DNA of 64,000 bases from Diphasiastrum complanatum (lineage: Eukaryota > Streptophyta > Lycopodiopsida > Lycopodiales > Lycopodiaceae): assembly GCA_029204225.1 (NCBI GenBank), contig CM055104.1, positions 55,859,447-55,923,446 of the forward strand, in the 5' to 3' direction. Below, piece after piece: positions 44,972 to 59,160 of this stretch. A model generated the notes under the pieces. That model was not told where the DNA came from and searched no databases. It was given only the letters and a program-made list of their open reading frames with translations. The position numbers were made by a program, and so were the translations under genes. Positions within the stretch are counted from its first letter, which is position 1, and each line of letters begins with the position of its first letter.

Positions 44972-45545
44972 AGATGTTAATGAATGATGCCCAACACATT
45001 GCCTTCCATGCCCACTACATGACAAAAACTGGAGAGATAGAGGATAAAAGAGAAAGAGACATTGCTTGAGCGACATTTCTCATTTCTTCGAAAGTGGGGT
45101 GAGAGAGGACAGATAAAATGGAATCCTCTAGGTGTTGCTATATGTTAGTGATAATGACTTTGTGTTGCAGCTGAAATTGCACATTAATATAAATAGAATG
45201 GTAGGGGAAATAGGGCGAGCATAGCTGCACCACACGTGTAACCATTTAGTGAAGATGGTGGGTTATACCACCACCTTAGGTCCATGGGAGACCAACATTA
45301 TCAGTGGTGCATAATATGTTCCTCTAGGGAATGAGTATAACCCTACTACCCTACAATATTTTATTCTCACTACCTGACAAGGTATTGACTACAAGCATTT
45401 CTACATACAAAATATTCAGGTGATGCCTTCCTATATACAAGAACAAGATGCCTTTTTGAATACAAGAAAATCAAATGTTGCCTTTCTAAACACAAGGATT
45501 TAATTAAAAAGAGCATACAATACGAGAACATTGAATGTTTGGATT
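44972..45545. repeat. H repeat H3 with tail, unit 1
   Basis: Third H copy (start 44972), lacking the 'tccgttg' part near its start, TATAAATAG near 45189, then the tacaag-rich tail to 45545. Counterpart 58572-59160. Confidence 0.75.
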
Positions 45546-48500
45546 GTCCATTTTTAGGGAGCAAGCCGCTTATCTAGTCCTGGGCCCACACACATTGGGA
45601 CCCGATTTTTGGTTGGCCGAGTTTTCTCTATAGGCACCCTAGTCATGGTAACCATTTTTTATGAGCCAATTTCTCATGGGCATGGCTGCTTTACTGCTGC
45701 TTTGTAAATGAATTGCATATTTAGTGAACATTTTGATATTGTGTAAATCGTATAGAAGTCTAAATGGGCTCAACTTGCTTGATGTAGTAAAATGAAATTA
45801 TGAGGACCATTAACATTGTTAGGGCCCATCTAATTTGAAAAGGTAGACATGAATGAGTTTGGACATTTTGCGAGTAAATAAATTGTGCATTTTTGTCTAT
45901 ATCATTGATTGTCAAGACCAATGATTGTGGTGACAACCCCCCCTTCTCATCAAATCTTTTGTTTCCCTCATATACCCTTCTTTTACACATTATTGAATGC
46001 CTCATTCACAAGGCCAAAGGGTATTTATATCATTTTCTACAAACATGACCTTGGAACACTTTTAATATGTCCCAAGAAATTATGTTCATGTTTGCAAGTT
46101 GCAGTCTCGAGGGAACAACTTTTATTTCGGTGCCGACTATAATGATGCGGATAATTGCCTCATTAACAGAGATGCATTGGAGTCAATAATGTCTAAAAGA
46201 AGGGATATGAGACTAATATGACTAGTGAGGAGGAATATCTTGAATTCCAAAAAAGACATCCCCCAATGCCAGCATGAACTCTTCCCATCATTGATCGGAC
46301 CACCATTGTTGTTGGCCTTTTTTTTTTTTGCCCCGCAGCTCTAATTTTTCGCCGGCTCCAATCCTTAGAGCTGCATTTTTTTATTTTTTTTTTGCTTTGA
46401 TCGCCGGCAATCAAAGCCAGAGGGGCAGAAATTTTTATTTTTATTTATTTTTTCTGCAGTTATGATCGCCAACGATCAAAGCTGTAGGGGCAAAAAAAAA
46501 TTAGAGCATGCTAAATTGGTGTTTTGATGCTCAATTTTTTCTACATGTACATTTTTTCTGTTTAATATTGGTAATTAAAATATACAAATATAGTAAGAAA
46601 GACTCACAAAACTTGCTAAAATTGACTCACAAAATGGCCAACCCCGACGTGAATGACATAAAATGCTCATGTGACTTCTTGTGTTTAGAGCCATGTTATT
46701 TGTAAAGCAATGCATACACACCTCTCTATGCTATAACTATGTGAGAGTCTGCCATTTCATGTATGAGCTTTTTGAGAGATGATCAAAGATTGATCTTCTT
46801 TCATTCTAAATACATCCACTCTGTACATACTCTTGTCACCTTTGTGCACACTTATGTTCAGTGGTTTGACAATATTCTTAGTCTTTTGTTTGTTATTGAT
46901 CAAATTTTGATTTGATAGAGTGACTGTGTCATTTTCTAATATAAACCTACATTTACTAAATTTGAGAAATGATTCAGATCTGGAAGGTACTTGTTTTAAT
47001 AAGAGAAAATGACTACGAAGATTGTTGAGAATCTTTACTATTAAAACAATTTTATGACAGAATTCTAATATCCTTTCATATGTTATCTAAGGGTAATACA
47101 TCTAACAACTCTAAGGCCGAGCTACCAAGGCTCTCTAAGGGCACCACACTTCTTGAAGAAACACCAAGTTTCTACCCACCCCGTAAGATATGTAGCAATA
47201 AAAAACTTATTTGAATATACAAAAGCTATTTTTGCACATGTTGCTCCATTGCATAATTTTGAATGCTTGATGCTAGTTTTAGTGTTCATGTTCATTCAGC
47301 TTTCATCTTTCATTCCGCACTAAGGCTCATTTATCTGAATGCTTATAAATCAGTAGTAGGTCAACAGTGTTTGTCTACACCTTGGAAGAGAATAGATCTT
47401 AGAGATGCAGCAATAGTCGCACTTAAGAGCTCGACTCTATCTGGGCAAAGTAGGAATCAGGGAAGAAATTGCAATATCTCACATTGGATCAGTAGATCCA
47501 GACAATCCGATACTTGCGTGTTTCGCTCATCCCTACCAATCACAGTTTCCATCACTTCTTTCATACCCAGTTTCTCTTTTATAGTTTTCTGAACACAATA
47601 GGTCAAAAGTCCATAGTAACTGGTCATACTGGTCCACAACAACTGTATGAACCCATGATGATTGAGCTACTAGGCTATCTAGGGTCACTGCAATTATTTT
47701 ATACTCAGATGCCAATTGTAGTTTTCTTAGCTAAGTTTGTTGAGCCACAACAATATCTCAACTCATCCATTTCATACAAAATTAGTACTTGTAGATTCAT
47801 TTTGATTTTTCCTAGTAGCTAGAACAGATAGCTCAAGAATACGATCCCATTTGGTATTAATGGGATCTACCACACTGATTCCACAAGATAGCCCACATTA
47901 GAAGTCTTAATTCTATATTTTTCAATGTACTAGACGTTTTCACACATGATGTTTTCACACATGACTTTTTACAAAGAGTACTTCACTTTTTTGCTGGCAT
48001 ATGGAGATGACAAGTTAATCTTAATTTGTAAAGTTAACCATTCTTTTTAATCAATTAGCCATGTGTACATATTCATCTAAGATCAATGAATCAGTAGATT
48101 AGCAATTTCATTCAGAGCGCAATTATATCGTTCTTCTTCTCTGTTATCATAGAGAGTATTGTATCAAGAAGAACGCACTTGATCTGTTTTGCACTCAAAT
48201 TGCATCATTGTTCCAGCAATTTAGTTTGTATAAGGTGATTGCATATTCGAACTGATTCATACTTGCAGATTCATTGTTCTGTAGATTTTATCATTTTGTA
48301 TAATTGATAGCACTACTCGATTTCTTGCTCTAATCACTGCATTTTTGATACAATACTTTTGCAAAGCCAAAACTCTATAATCAAGGTAATTTGTGCATGG
48401 CTAGGGAATCGACTTAGTCGATCTAGCGACTTCGAATCTGTGATTAGTAGGACAGGAAGACTTCGAAATTGGTCTGATTACTAAATCGATAGACTTAGTT

Positions 48501-48602
48501 TCTTTCATACACCAAAGATTCCCTGTTGCTGCATTTGTTGCAACAGAAATTGAAGGTTGATCCACCTATCGAATCCCAGGAGTTTATTCAAAATAAATTA
48601 TT
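45546..48602. other. Long non-coding block, unit 1
   Basis: About 3 kb without a convincing gene, repeated at 59160-62216 at a constant offset of 13,614 and few changes. Features: a poly-T/poly-A rich patch with a GCTTTGAT..ATCAAAGC hairpin (46396-46419) and a second related one (46462-46486). The largest ORFs (about 60-109 codons) have no known motif, and overlapping ones on opposite strands argue against coding. Confidence 0.6.
47956..48016 (+). pseudogene. 61-bp scrap of copia A protease
   Basis: tcacacatgact..acaaagagtacttcact..tggcatatggagatgaca matches 3575-3634 of A1 (HMTFHKKYFTSLLAYGDD region) at roughly 53 of 60 positions. It is isolated, with no flanking gag-pol. The same scrap is in the second unit near 61570-61630. 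Confidence 0.6.
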
Positions 48603-49735
48603 TACAAGTGCTCATTGGGCTATGGGCTTATACACGCAAGAAGCCATGGCCGTCACAACTTATTTGACTACTATTTTTGGCTATTTTATTTATTTACATG
48701 TCATACATACAATAGGGCCTCCGACCTGAAGTAGGTCCCGGTCCCTCGGCACTATGGTATTTAGTAGGGCCCCCATGTCTCTTTTTGTCATCGGATGAGG
48801 TAGCCGGTGACTTGTTCCATGAATTCCAATATTTTTGTGCTTTTCAAATTTTTGGAAGGGAGAACAGACTTATGGACGCCTATGAGCAAAAAATGGTCCA
48901 CGTCTAGGCCATAGATGGCCTAATAACGTCGATCTATAGTACACTCGATCCACTAGAAGTTGATCTTCAACTTTTTTGGATGCCAAGGCTGTGCTAGGAT
49001 TAAAAAATATGGGTGGCAATAAGTCATTCCATTTGGTGGTGACTCTCATCAAAAATCTGAGATCCCAGGCGACTTTGGTGCCACACGGATCGTGGGATCG
49101 GGACATTTGTCATAGTGTTTAAAAAATTGGACAAGAGCCCTTCTGGCATTTACATATGTGCCCCATCCGTGTTCTGAGTAAATGTTTGGCTAGTTCATAG
49201 TCTTGATAGTCATCTGGTCCAAACTTGGGCCTTGGAATCAAAATAAAACTAGAGGCCCAATGTCATTTTTAAACTTAGAGATTACTTTTTAGAGTTGGGT
49301 CCAAATTGGGACTCACATGAATCTTGTGATTTCTAATGTACTTTTTGTGGACCCTTGGATCAAGTTGGGTCCAAGATGATTGGATAGGATCATTGTGAAT
49401 ATTAGCCAATAGGATTGAGGGGCAAGGGCCTTCCCCATTTTATAAAAAGACACCATTTGTACACTATTTTCATGCTTACTGAGAAGGAGGAAACTCTACC
49501 AATTTTGGAAGAGAAACATCCTCATTTGCAATTCAATGCTTGCTATTGCTCTTGTTGTTTTCAATTGCTTTCAAGTTTATGCTTTTTGGTTTCAATAGTT
49601 TATGTTTCCCTTCAGCAATTATAATGTGCATTTGAGCTAACCTCCACCCTCACTCTCTATCTCTCTCCTCTTTTCAATCTCTTCTTTTCTATCCCTTCCC
49701 TTCACCCAAATCATGATGAATGTTAGTGTAGAGGA
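48603..49735. repeat. E-type LTR-like block, unit 1
   Basis: Two parts. 48603-48860 matches the E right arm and adjoining internal piece (1346-1394 and 1440-1560). 49220-49735 matches the E left arm on the plus strand, with TTTTATAAAAAG near 49437-49448 and a CT-rich leader. Between them (48860-49215) is sequence related to 29025-29115. It ends at atgatgaatgttagtgtagag, which is fused to copia A pol. No independent gene. Confidence 0.6.
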
Positions 49736-51386
49736 CTTTGGATGCACATGCTATGACAACATTACTCTTGATGATAGGACCAAGGAGGATCCATCTTCAA
49801 GAAGAGGTATTTTTGTTGGATATAGTGAGGTGAGTAAAGCCTACAAGGTTCACATTCCTTCTACTAACAAAGTGATTGTTGGTAGAGATGTCATTTTTGA
49901 TGAGCGAACATTCCAAAAGTGTCTTCAAGCATGATTGATGGTAGTGTGGATGGATCTAACATTCTTGATGTTGATGAGAAGGATCCTACTTTGGATGGTG
50001 ATGATGATGGACCTTCATCAAGTCAAAAGCCAAGGAGAACATCAAGAGAAAGACAAGTACCTTCAAGATTCACATATGATAAAAAGGGTAAGCAAGTAGT
50101 TTCTGGAAATTATGTTGCTTTCCTAACCTCTTTGGATGAGCCTACAAGTGTAGATCAAGCAAGGGAGAAGAGGAGTTGATCCAAGCAATGGATCTTGAGT
50201 ATCAAGCTCTTATGAAGAATGGAACATGGATATTGGTGGAGTTGCCTAAGGACAAAAAAGCTATTGGATGCAAATGGATCTCCAAGGTGACGACAAACCA
50301 AGATGGATCTATCAACAAGTACAAGGCAAGGTTAGTGGCAAAAGGATATGCTCAACAACAAGGGATTGACTATGATGAGACCTTTGCACCCGTGGCAAAG
50401 ATGGTAAGCATTCGAGTCATCATTTCACTTGCTACACTTTATGGATGGGATCTATGGGAAATGGACATTTCAAATGCATTCTTGAATGGTGATCTTGAGG
50501 AGGAAGTGTACATGGAGCAACCCGAGAGCTATATTTCATCAACAAAGCCAAATCATGTGTGTCTTCTACAAAAGAGTGTGTATGGTCTTAAGCAAGCAAC
50601 AAGGAGTTGGTATGCTAAGCTTAACACTTTTTTACTCTCTATAGGCTTTGTTATGAGTGAGTATGATCATTCACTTTATCATAGGTTTGCTGGAAATGAT
50701 GTTACTATCTTGCTAATCGATGTGGATGATATCATCTTGAGTGGTGGAGACAATCAAGATGTGGAGGATATCAAGAATGCTCTTAAGAAGGAGTTTGAGG
50801 TGCATGATCTTGGCAATTTGCATTACATTTTGGGAATAGAAGTCATTAGATCTTCTCAATCTACTTTCATTTGTCAAGAGAAGTATGCTAATTCCATTCT
50901 AGAAAGATTTCATATGGTAGATGCAAAAGCTATTGATACACCTATGGAGTCTCATGTAAAGCTAACTATAAGAGGTAATGAAAGATCCTTCGAAGACATT
51001 ACTCTCTATAGGAAGCTAGTTGGTTCACTCATCTATCTAACCATTACTAGACCAGATCTAAGCTATCGTGTTGAAATATTGAGTCAATTCATGCAAGATC
51101 CTAGTGAGGAGCATTGGAAGCTAGGAAAGCGAGTTTTGAGGTACATCATTGGAACTCGAGATTTTGGCATATTGTATGAGGGATCATCACTTGATCTTTT
51201 TGGATTTTCAGATTCAGACTATGCTGGAGATGTAATGGATAGGAAATCCATTAGTGCTTATTGTATTTTCATAGGTGATGGAGCTATATCATGGATGTCG
51301 AAGAAACAAGCCACTATCTCATTGCATCTAGTGAGGTCGAGTACAAAGCTCTTACACATCGCACAAAGGAGAGCCCAATCATCTTC
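49713..51386 (+). pseudogene. Copia A2: partial integrase, RT and RNase H, fused to E leader
   Basis: ORF 49713-49934 starts with 8 codons from the E leader (MMNVSVED) joined in frame to FGCTCYDNITLDD of A-type Pol. After frameshifts at about 49930 and 50170, RT runs in 50176-51393: ARLVAKGYAQQQGIDYDETFAPV, EMDISNAFLNGDLEEE, SVYGLKQATRSW. The YVDD box reads DVDD (Tyr codon changed to GAT at 50719-50721), which should impair RT. RNase H starts SDSDYAGDVMDRKS, has a 1-bp deletion at about 51324, and is cut at about 51386 by joining to B2. This copy shows what A1 and A' lost at the RT position. Confidence 0.88.
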
Positions 51387-51387
51387 A

Positions 51388-53563
51388 ATTTGAGGAGAGT
51401 CTTCTTCAATTCTCGACCCCATCACATCATAATTGTCTTCAAAATCAATAATAGGTGATGCATCCATAGACGTCTTGATCTCGGCCTCTTCAAAAGATGA
51501 ATGTTGATCTTCATGAAATACAACATCTCTACTTTCAATAACTTGAGAGGTAGAGAGTACAATGACTCTATAGGCCTTCTTAGTGGATGAGTATCCAACC
51601 ATGATCCCTTTGCATGCACTAGGATCTTCCTTCTTCTTTGTTTCCAAGGGAATATGGGCAAAGCATCTGCATCCAGAAACTCTAAGGTGATCAACCTTAG
51701 GCTTCTTCAAATATAAGATTTCATATGGTGACTTTCCTCCAAGAGCTATATGTGGGAGCCTATTGCAAAGATAATTTGCACAATTGATGGCTTCTCCCCA
51801 AAAATCTTTGGGCAAAGATGCCTCAATTCTCATAGATATTGCACATTCACATAGAGATCTATTCTTTCTCTCGGCCACTCCATTTTGAGATGGAGAATAG
51901 GCACAAGAGAAATTTCTTTTAATGCCTTCAAGCTCACAAGAATCATGAGATTTATTGGAGATATATTCACCACCTACATCACATCTAAGAGCTTCAATCT
52001 TGAATGAGAATTGCTTCTCTACATAAGCTTTGAAAATAAGGAAATGATCAAACACCATAGATTTAGAAGCAAGAAGATATATCCAAGTGAATCTTGTGAA
52101 ATCATCAATGAAAGTAACAAAGCAAGTGGCTCCTCCCTTGCTTATAGTTGATAAGAAATGCGAGTGGATTAACTCCAAAGGATGCTTGCTTTTGATAGAA
52201 GATCTTGTAAATGGCTTTTTGTGAGATTTAGCAATAGCACAAGCCTCACAAGGCTTGATCTTCTTGGAGAATGACTTTGGCAAGCCAATAGCTTTGGCCT
52301 CTTTGATCATATAGAGCATGGATTTGTAGTTGGGATGTCCCAACCTCCTAGGCCATAATTCCTCCATAGAGAGCTTGTTCACAAGAGCAACATTACAAGA
52401 ATTCACATATTCATTTGGATCTAGTTTATAGATGCCTCCAAATCTAGATCCTAATGCAAGTATCTCATCATTCTTCTTGATAGTACAAGTATCAACATTG
52501 AATTTTACATCAAGGCCATTATCAAGCAATTGGACAATACTAATGAGATTCTTAGTAAGCTTAGGCACATAAAGCACTTTAGAAAGAGAAAGAACTTTAG
52601 AGGATGCAAGCTTTAAGGGAATGTTCCCTATGCCTTCAATAGGACATTCAAAATCATTTGCAGTGTATATTGATTTCTTGACTCCATCATAAGGTCCAAT
52701 AGAAGAGAAAGAATCCTTGGAGCTACACATATGTGAAGAGGATCCACTATCAATATACCATAAGCCGTCCTTCTTGAAAGGAGTGGATGAGAAGCTAGAG
52801 ACCATAAGAGATCCCTCTCCATCACTTGCAATAGTGTCTTCTTTCTCATTGGTGATGTTGGCTTGCTTGAGTTGATTCTTCTTCTTGAAGCAATTGGTAG
52901 CATGATGGCCTTTCTTGCCACAATAAAGGCACTTAATCTTCTTCTTCTTGAGCTTGGATGATGAAGCATTAGAGGAATCATCTTCCTCCTCATCTTTGTC
53001 TTTGGATTTGGCTTTGTCCTTGCTTGAAAATTGTTGAAATTGGTTCTTGCTCCTCCCTTTGTGCTTGTCCTTGGCAAAAAGAGCTTTGCCATCATTATGA
53101 GTGAGAGAAAGCTTGTCCATCCTTAAGAGCTTATACTCTTGTCTTGATTTATCAGAAATTAGCACAGTTTGGAGAGCCTCCAAACTTGGTAGCTCCTCCT
53201 TAATGGCATAGGATTGGACAAAGTTAACTTGGACTAGCTCATTTTGATTGATGGAATCACCAATGCAAGCAAGCTCTCTATGAATATCTTTTACTCTCAA
53301 AACATAACTAGATGCACTCTCATCACTCTTTTGGCTACTTTGAAAGATTTGATTTCTAAGAGTGAGGAGCCTAGAGGTGTTCTTAGCCTCATAGATAGAC
53401 TTGAGACAATCCCAAGCTTCTTTGGCTGTTGTACAAGTACCTATCTCCCTCAATATCTCATTAGAGACATTCATCTTAATGTAGTGGAGAGCCATCCTAG
53501 CTCTCTTTTTTTTATTTTTGGACCTCTTGAAGAACTTGTGGTTCTTCTTCAAGGCCAAGAACT
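51388..53563 (-). pseudogene. Copia B2: Gag, protease and integrase, truncated
   Basis: Minus-strand frame from 53558 to about 51388 (the ORF runs on to 51258 by chance through antisense A2 sequence). Contents: Gag core (RARMALHYIKMNV), knuckle CLYCGKKGHHATNC, protease WYIDSGSSSHM (Ala to Ser), HHCC region and integrase core with HSH in place of HSD (52158-52160), RCDVGGEY and GVAERKNRS. Gag and the knuckle part are in one frame here, unlike B1. It lacks RT, RNase H and both LTRs. The Gag start is cut at 53563 by the junction to G. Confidence 0.9.
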
Positions 53564-54296
53564 ATGTAGCTGTACACCTGCAGAACAGATCCACAATGAC
53601 AGTGCTGGAAGATAGGACATCGTACGAAATGTGGATAGGTAAAAAGCTTGATCTATCATACATACGTGTGTTTGGATGTGCAACATACAAGCACATTCCA
53701 AAGAAAAAGAGAAACAAGCTCGATAACAAATCAGAACAAACCATCATGGTTGGATACTCGAACGAATCACAAGTGTACAGACTCTACGATCCAACCACGA
53801 AAAAGGTTATTTCGAACACATATGTGAAGTTCGATGAGTTCACATTCCCTGGACTAAGAGATGAAAGAGGCCATGAGATCTTCACATTGTTGCCAATTCA
53901 AGAGGGAGATCAAGGATAGACGTCAAATCAGAATGCAGAGCCACAGACTCTAGAGCAGCAGAAAGAAAAAGATCAACCCCATGAACAAAAAACGTTCGAG
54001 CAGTGATGAAACGAACCTAGAAGGTCAACAAGACAAAGAAGACCTCCAGACCGGTACGTTGACAATCTTCAGTGGAGCCAAGACACACTGTTTGAGTACT
54101 TCAGCTTCACCATTGGCCACTACAAGTCAAGGCTTGTCGCAAAGGGCTACACGTAGAGATATGGTGTTGATTATTTTGACACATATTCATCAATGGTCAA
54201 GATGACGAGCATACGACTACTCCTTGCATACGCCACAGAGCACAATCTGGAAATTCACCAGATTGATGTGAAAAAAGCTCTCTATCAACTATTCTT
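53564..54296 (+). pseudogene. Element G remnant in unit 2 (integrase end to RT start)
   Basis: Matches 40140-41037 with several substitutions. Integrase C-terminal part 53597-53919 (TSYEMWIGKKLDLSYIRVFGC, GYSNESQVYRLYDP) ends at the same stop as in unit 1. About 165 bp are missing relative to unit 1 between 'cagcttcac' and 'cattggcc' (54111), with a short cac repeat at the ends of the deleted segment. RT start: GHYKSRLVAKGYT-stop-RYGVDYFDTYSS. Confidence 0.8.
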
Positions 54297-54660
54297 TGAG
54301 GTTTGCATTTTCTTCTTCACCTTTTCTTGTAGAGCGATAATATTGTATGAGTGCTTTTGAAGTTGGATTTCCATTCTGCTTATGATCAACCACACATCAA
54401 AATCCATGGGCGTGGTAGTAGGTGGGGTTAGTGCGGCAGTAGCTGGAGCAATGGTGGGAGTTGGCGAGGCAGGAACATCACTGGAAGTTTTGTTTGCCTT
54501 TCCAATGAGTGGTTACCCACTCGAAATCCATGGCACCCCACTCTGATCAGATCTCTGTCTTGCTTATCACTGCTCTGACCAGCACTGCTCAACCTCGCCT
54601 CGTTGCTCTGATCAGATTGTTGTATGCTATAGGTAAACCAAATGTAGGTTCTACAGATGC
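54297..54660 (-). pseudogene. Coiled-coil fragment, unit 2 copy
   Basis: Counterpart of 41034-41483. The minus strand again has the Pro/Thr-rich linker and MDFDVWLIISRMEIQL region, with a small deletion in the helix. In the Ser/Gln-rich part EARLSSAGQSSDKQDRD is readable. Truncated near 54672 by rearranged sequence. Confidence 0.3.
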
Positions 54661-55450
54661 ATCGATGGACATTTTCACTCATCTGGAGTTTGAAGCTCAT
54701 TAGGTTCTAATGCAAATGTTGATGTTATCGAGAGATTGCAACACAAAATCATGATTTTTCCTATTTAACTTATCTAATGTAGATTGCAATACATTACTAT
54801 GCGTTGATGCTTCCTAGCATGAGGAGAGAGCTAACATGCTATGAGATTGACCCCTACGAAAGGTGCATGGGGCAGCGGGATTGTAGGTGGGTACGGGGGC
54901 CTACTCCCATGAGTCCATTTTTGGCGGGCACCCATTTTCAATGCGCACGCTGACCATGTGGCCCTACCTAGCCTAGACACGTTGGGACTCCAATTTTTGG
55001 TAGGCCTCACTTTTTTATGGTATCTCGCTCAAGTGCTCTTGTACCCACTCGTATAGGGATCCATTTATTGGTGGGCCCCCTAGGTCCCATGAACAGCTTT
55101 TCCTTGGGCATGATTTAGTGAAGATGTGGGTTATACCACCACCTTAGGTCCATGGGAGACTAACATTATCACTATTATAGTAGTGGTGCAGAATATGCTC
55201 CTTTGGGGAATGAGTATAACTCTACTACCGTACAATATTTTGACTCCAAATTTTTGTTCTCACTATCGATGGCAAGGTATTGACTACAAGCCTTTCTAAA
55301 TAAAAGAGAACCATGTGATGCCTAAGGCTTCTAATATACAAGGACAAGATGACTTTCTGAATACAAGAAAATTAGGTGATGCCTTTCTAAATACAAGGAT
55401 TTAAATAAAAGGAGCATAAAATACGAGAACATTGAATCTTTGGATTGTCT
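54661..55450. other. Rearranged non-coding segment specific to unit 2, plus H fragment
   Basis: 54672-54802 repeats the 42280-42405-type sequence (gttctaatgcaaatgttgatg), then a piece like 57805-57838, then about 280 bp (54840-55118) absent from the same place in unit 1 but similar in style to 45550-45700 (gcccac, gggac..c(a)atttttggt). An H fragment begins near 55118, then the tacaagg tail to 55440. No gene. Confidence 0.5.
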
Positions 55451-56742
<1,292 letters not shown>

Positions 56743-56744
56743 AT

Positions 56745-57450
56745 AGATGTTAATGAATGATGCCCAACACATTGCTTCCATTATTTTCCAAGCCCACTAC
56801 ATTGACAAAAAATTGGAGAGATAGAGGATAAAAGAGAAAGAGACATTGCTTGAGCGGCATTTTTCATGAGTCTTCGAAGGTGGGGCAAGAGAGGACAGAT
56901 AAAATGAAATCCTTTAGGTGTTGCTAGATGTTAGTGATAATGACTTTGTGATGCAACTGAAGTTCCACATTCATATAAATAGGATGGTAGGGGAAATAGG
57001 GTGAGCATAGCTGCACCACAAGTGTAGTAACCATTTACTGAATTTGGTGGGTTATACCACCACCTTAGTCCATGCGAGACCAATATTATCAGTGGATGTA
57101 GATGTTAATGAATGATGCCCAACACATTGCCTCCATTGTTTTCCATGCCCACTACATCACAAAAATTGGAGGGATACAGGATAAAAGAGAAAGAGACATT
57201 GCTTGAGCAACATTTCTCATTTCTTCAAAAGTCGGGTGCGAGAGGACAGATAAAATGAAATCCTCTAGGTGTTGCTATATGTTAATGATAATGACTTTGT
57301 GTTGCAACTAAAATTGCACATTAATATAAATAGAATGGTAGGGGAAATAGGGCGAGCATAGCTGCACCACAAGTGTAACCATTTAGTGAAGATGGTGGGT
57401 TATACCACCACCTTAGGTCCGTGGGAGACCAACATTATCAGTGGTGCATA
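56745..57450. repeat. H repeats H1' and H2', unit 2
   Basis: Tandem copies starting at 56745 and 57100 (period 355). Small differences from unit 1 (for example ttgcttccattattttcc). TATAAATAG-like boxes near 56976 and 57326. Confidence 0.8.
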
Positions 57451-57949
<499 letters not shown>

Positions 57950-58067
57950 CAATCTAAAACTATAATTGGCCATGGGCCGGTGATTGTGGCTATTGCAATG
58001 TCAATCATCAGAAAACATGTGAAGATTAGAACAAGCAACATTAGGAACCTCACCATCAATTCTATAT

Positions 58068-58069
<2 letters not shown>

Positions 58070-58163
<94 letters not shown>

Positions 58164-58173
58164 CCCCCCCCCC
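58070..58173. repeat. (CT)n tract with poly-C end
   Basis: About 91 bp of CT followed by 13 C. Opposite in strand sense to the nearby GA tracts and without counterpart in unit 1. It lies 124 bp from the GA tract ending 57946, so the pair could fold back on itself. Confidence 0.95.
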
Positions 58174-58215
58174 TTAATTTGGTACTTCACCTTCAATACC
58201 ATGTCACTATTATAT

Positions 58216-59160
58216 AGATGTTAATGAATGATGCCCAACACATTGCCTCCATTATTTTCCAAGCCCACTACGTTGACAAAAAATTGGAGAGATAGAGGAC
58301 AAAAGAGAAAGAGACATTGCTTGAGCGGCATTTTTCATGAGTCTTCGAAGGTGGGGCAAGAGAGGACATATAAAATGGAATCCTTTAGGTGTTGCTAGAT
58401 GTTAGTGATAATGACTTTGTGATGCAACTGAAGTTCCACATTCATATAAATGGGATGGTAGGGGAAATAGGGTGAGCATAGTTGCACCACAAGTGTAGTA
58501 ACCATTTACTGAAGATGGTGGGTTATACCACCACCTTAGGTCCATGGGAGACCAACATTATCAGTGGATGTAGATGTTAATGAATGATGCCCAACACATT
58601 GCCTTCCATGCCCACTACATGACAAAAATTGGAGAGATAGAGGATAAAAGAGAAAGAGACATTGCTTGAGTGACATTTCTCATTTCTTCGAAAGTGGGGT
58701 GAGAGAGGACAGATAAAATGGAATCCTCTAGGTGTTGCTATATGTTAGTGATAATGACTTTGTGTTGCAGCTGAAATTGCACATTAATATAAATAGAATG
58801 GTAGGGGAAATAGCGCGAGCATAGCTGCACCACACGTGTAACCATTTAGTGAAGATGGTGGGTTATACCACCACCTTAGGTCCATGGGAGACCAACATTA
58901 TGAGTGGTGCATAATATGCTCCTCTAGGGAATGAGTATAACCCTACTACCCTACAATATATTAACTCCAATATTTTATTCTCACTACTTGACAATGTATT
59001 GACTACAAGCATTTCTACATACAAGATATTCAGGTGATGCCTTCCTATATACAAGGACAAGATGCCTTTTTGAATACAAGAAAATCAAGTGTTGCCTTTC
59101 TAAATACAAGAATTTAATTAAAAAGAGCATACAATTCGAGGACATTGAATGTTTGGATTG
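58216..59160. repeat. H repeats H3' and H4' with tail, unit 2
   Basis: Copies start at 58216 and 58572 (356 bp apart). H4' corresponds to H3 of unit 1; H3' is an extra copy, so unit 2 has four H copies here against three. The tail with tacaag strings runs to 59160. Confidence 0.78.

Noticed and set aside
46396-46486. GCTTTGAT..ATCAAAGC hairpins as terminator or RNA gene
   Set aside because: Short arms in an A/T-rich plant background with no attached gene; chance is sufficient.
45760-47822. Pairs of identical small ORFs in both units (for example 47263-47592 and 60877-61206)
   Set aside because: Conservation is explained by the recent segmental duplication. They overlap opposite-strand ORFs and show no known motif.
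51258-51387. C-terminal extension of the B2 ORF
   Set aside because: This part is antisense A2 RNase H sequence, joined by chance.
53518-53600. ORF beginning across the B2/G junction
   Set aside because: Its first codons are antisense B2 Gag; the real coding content is G integrase from about 53597.
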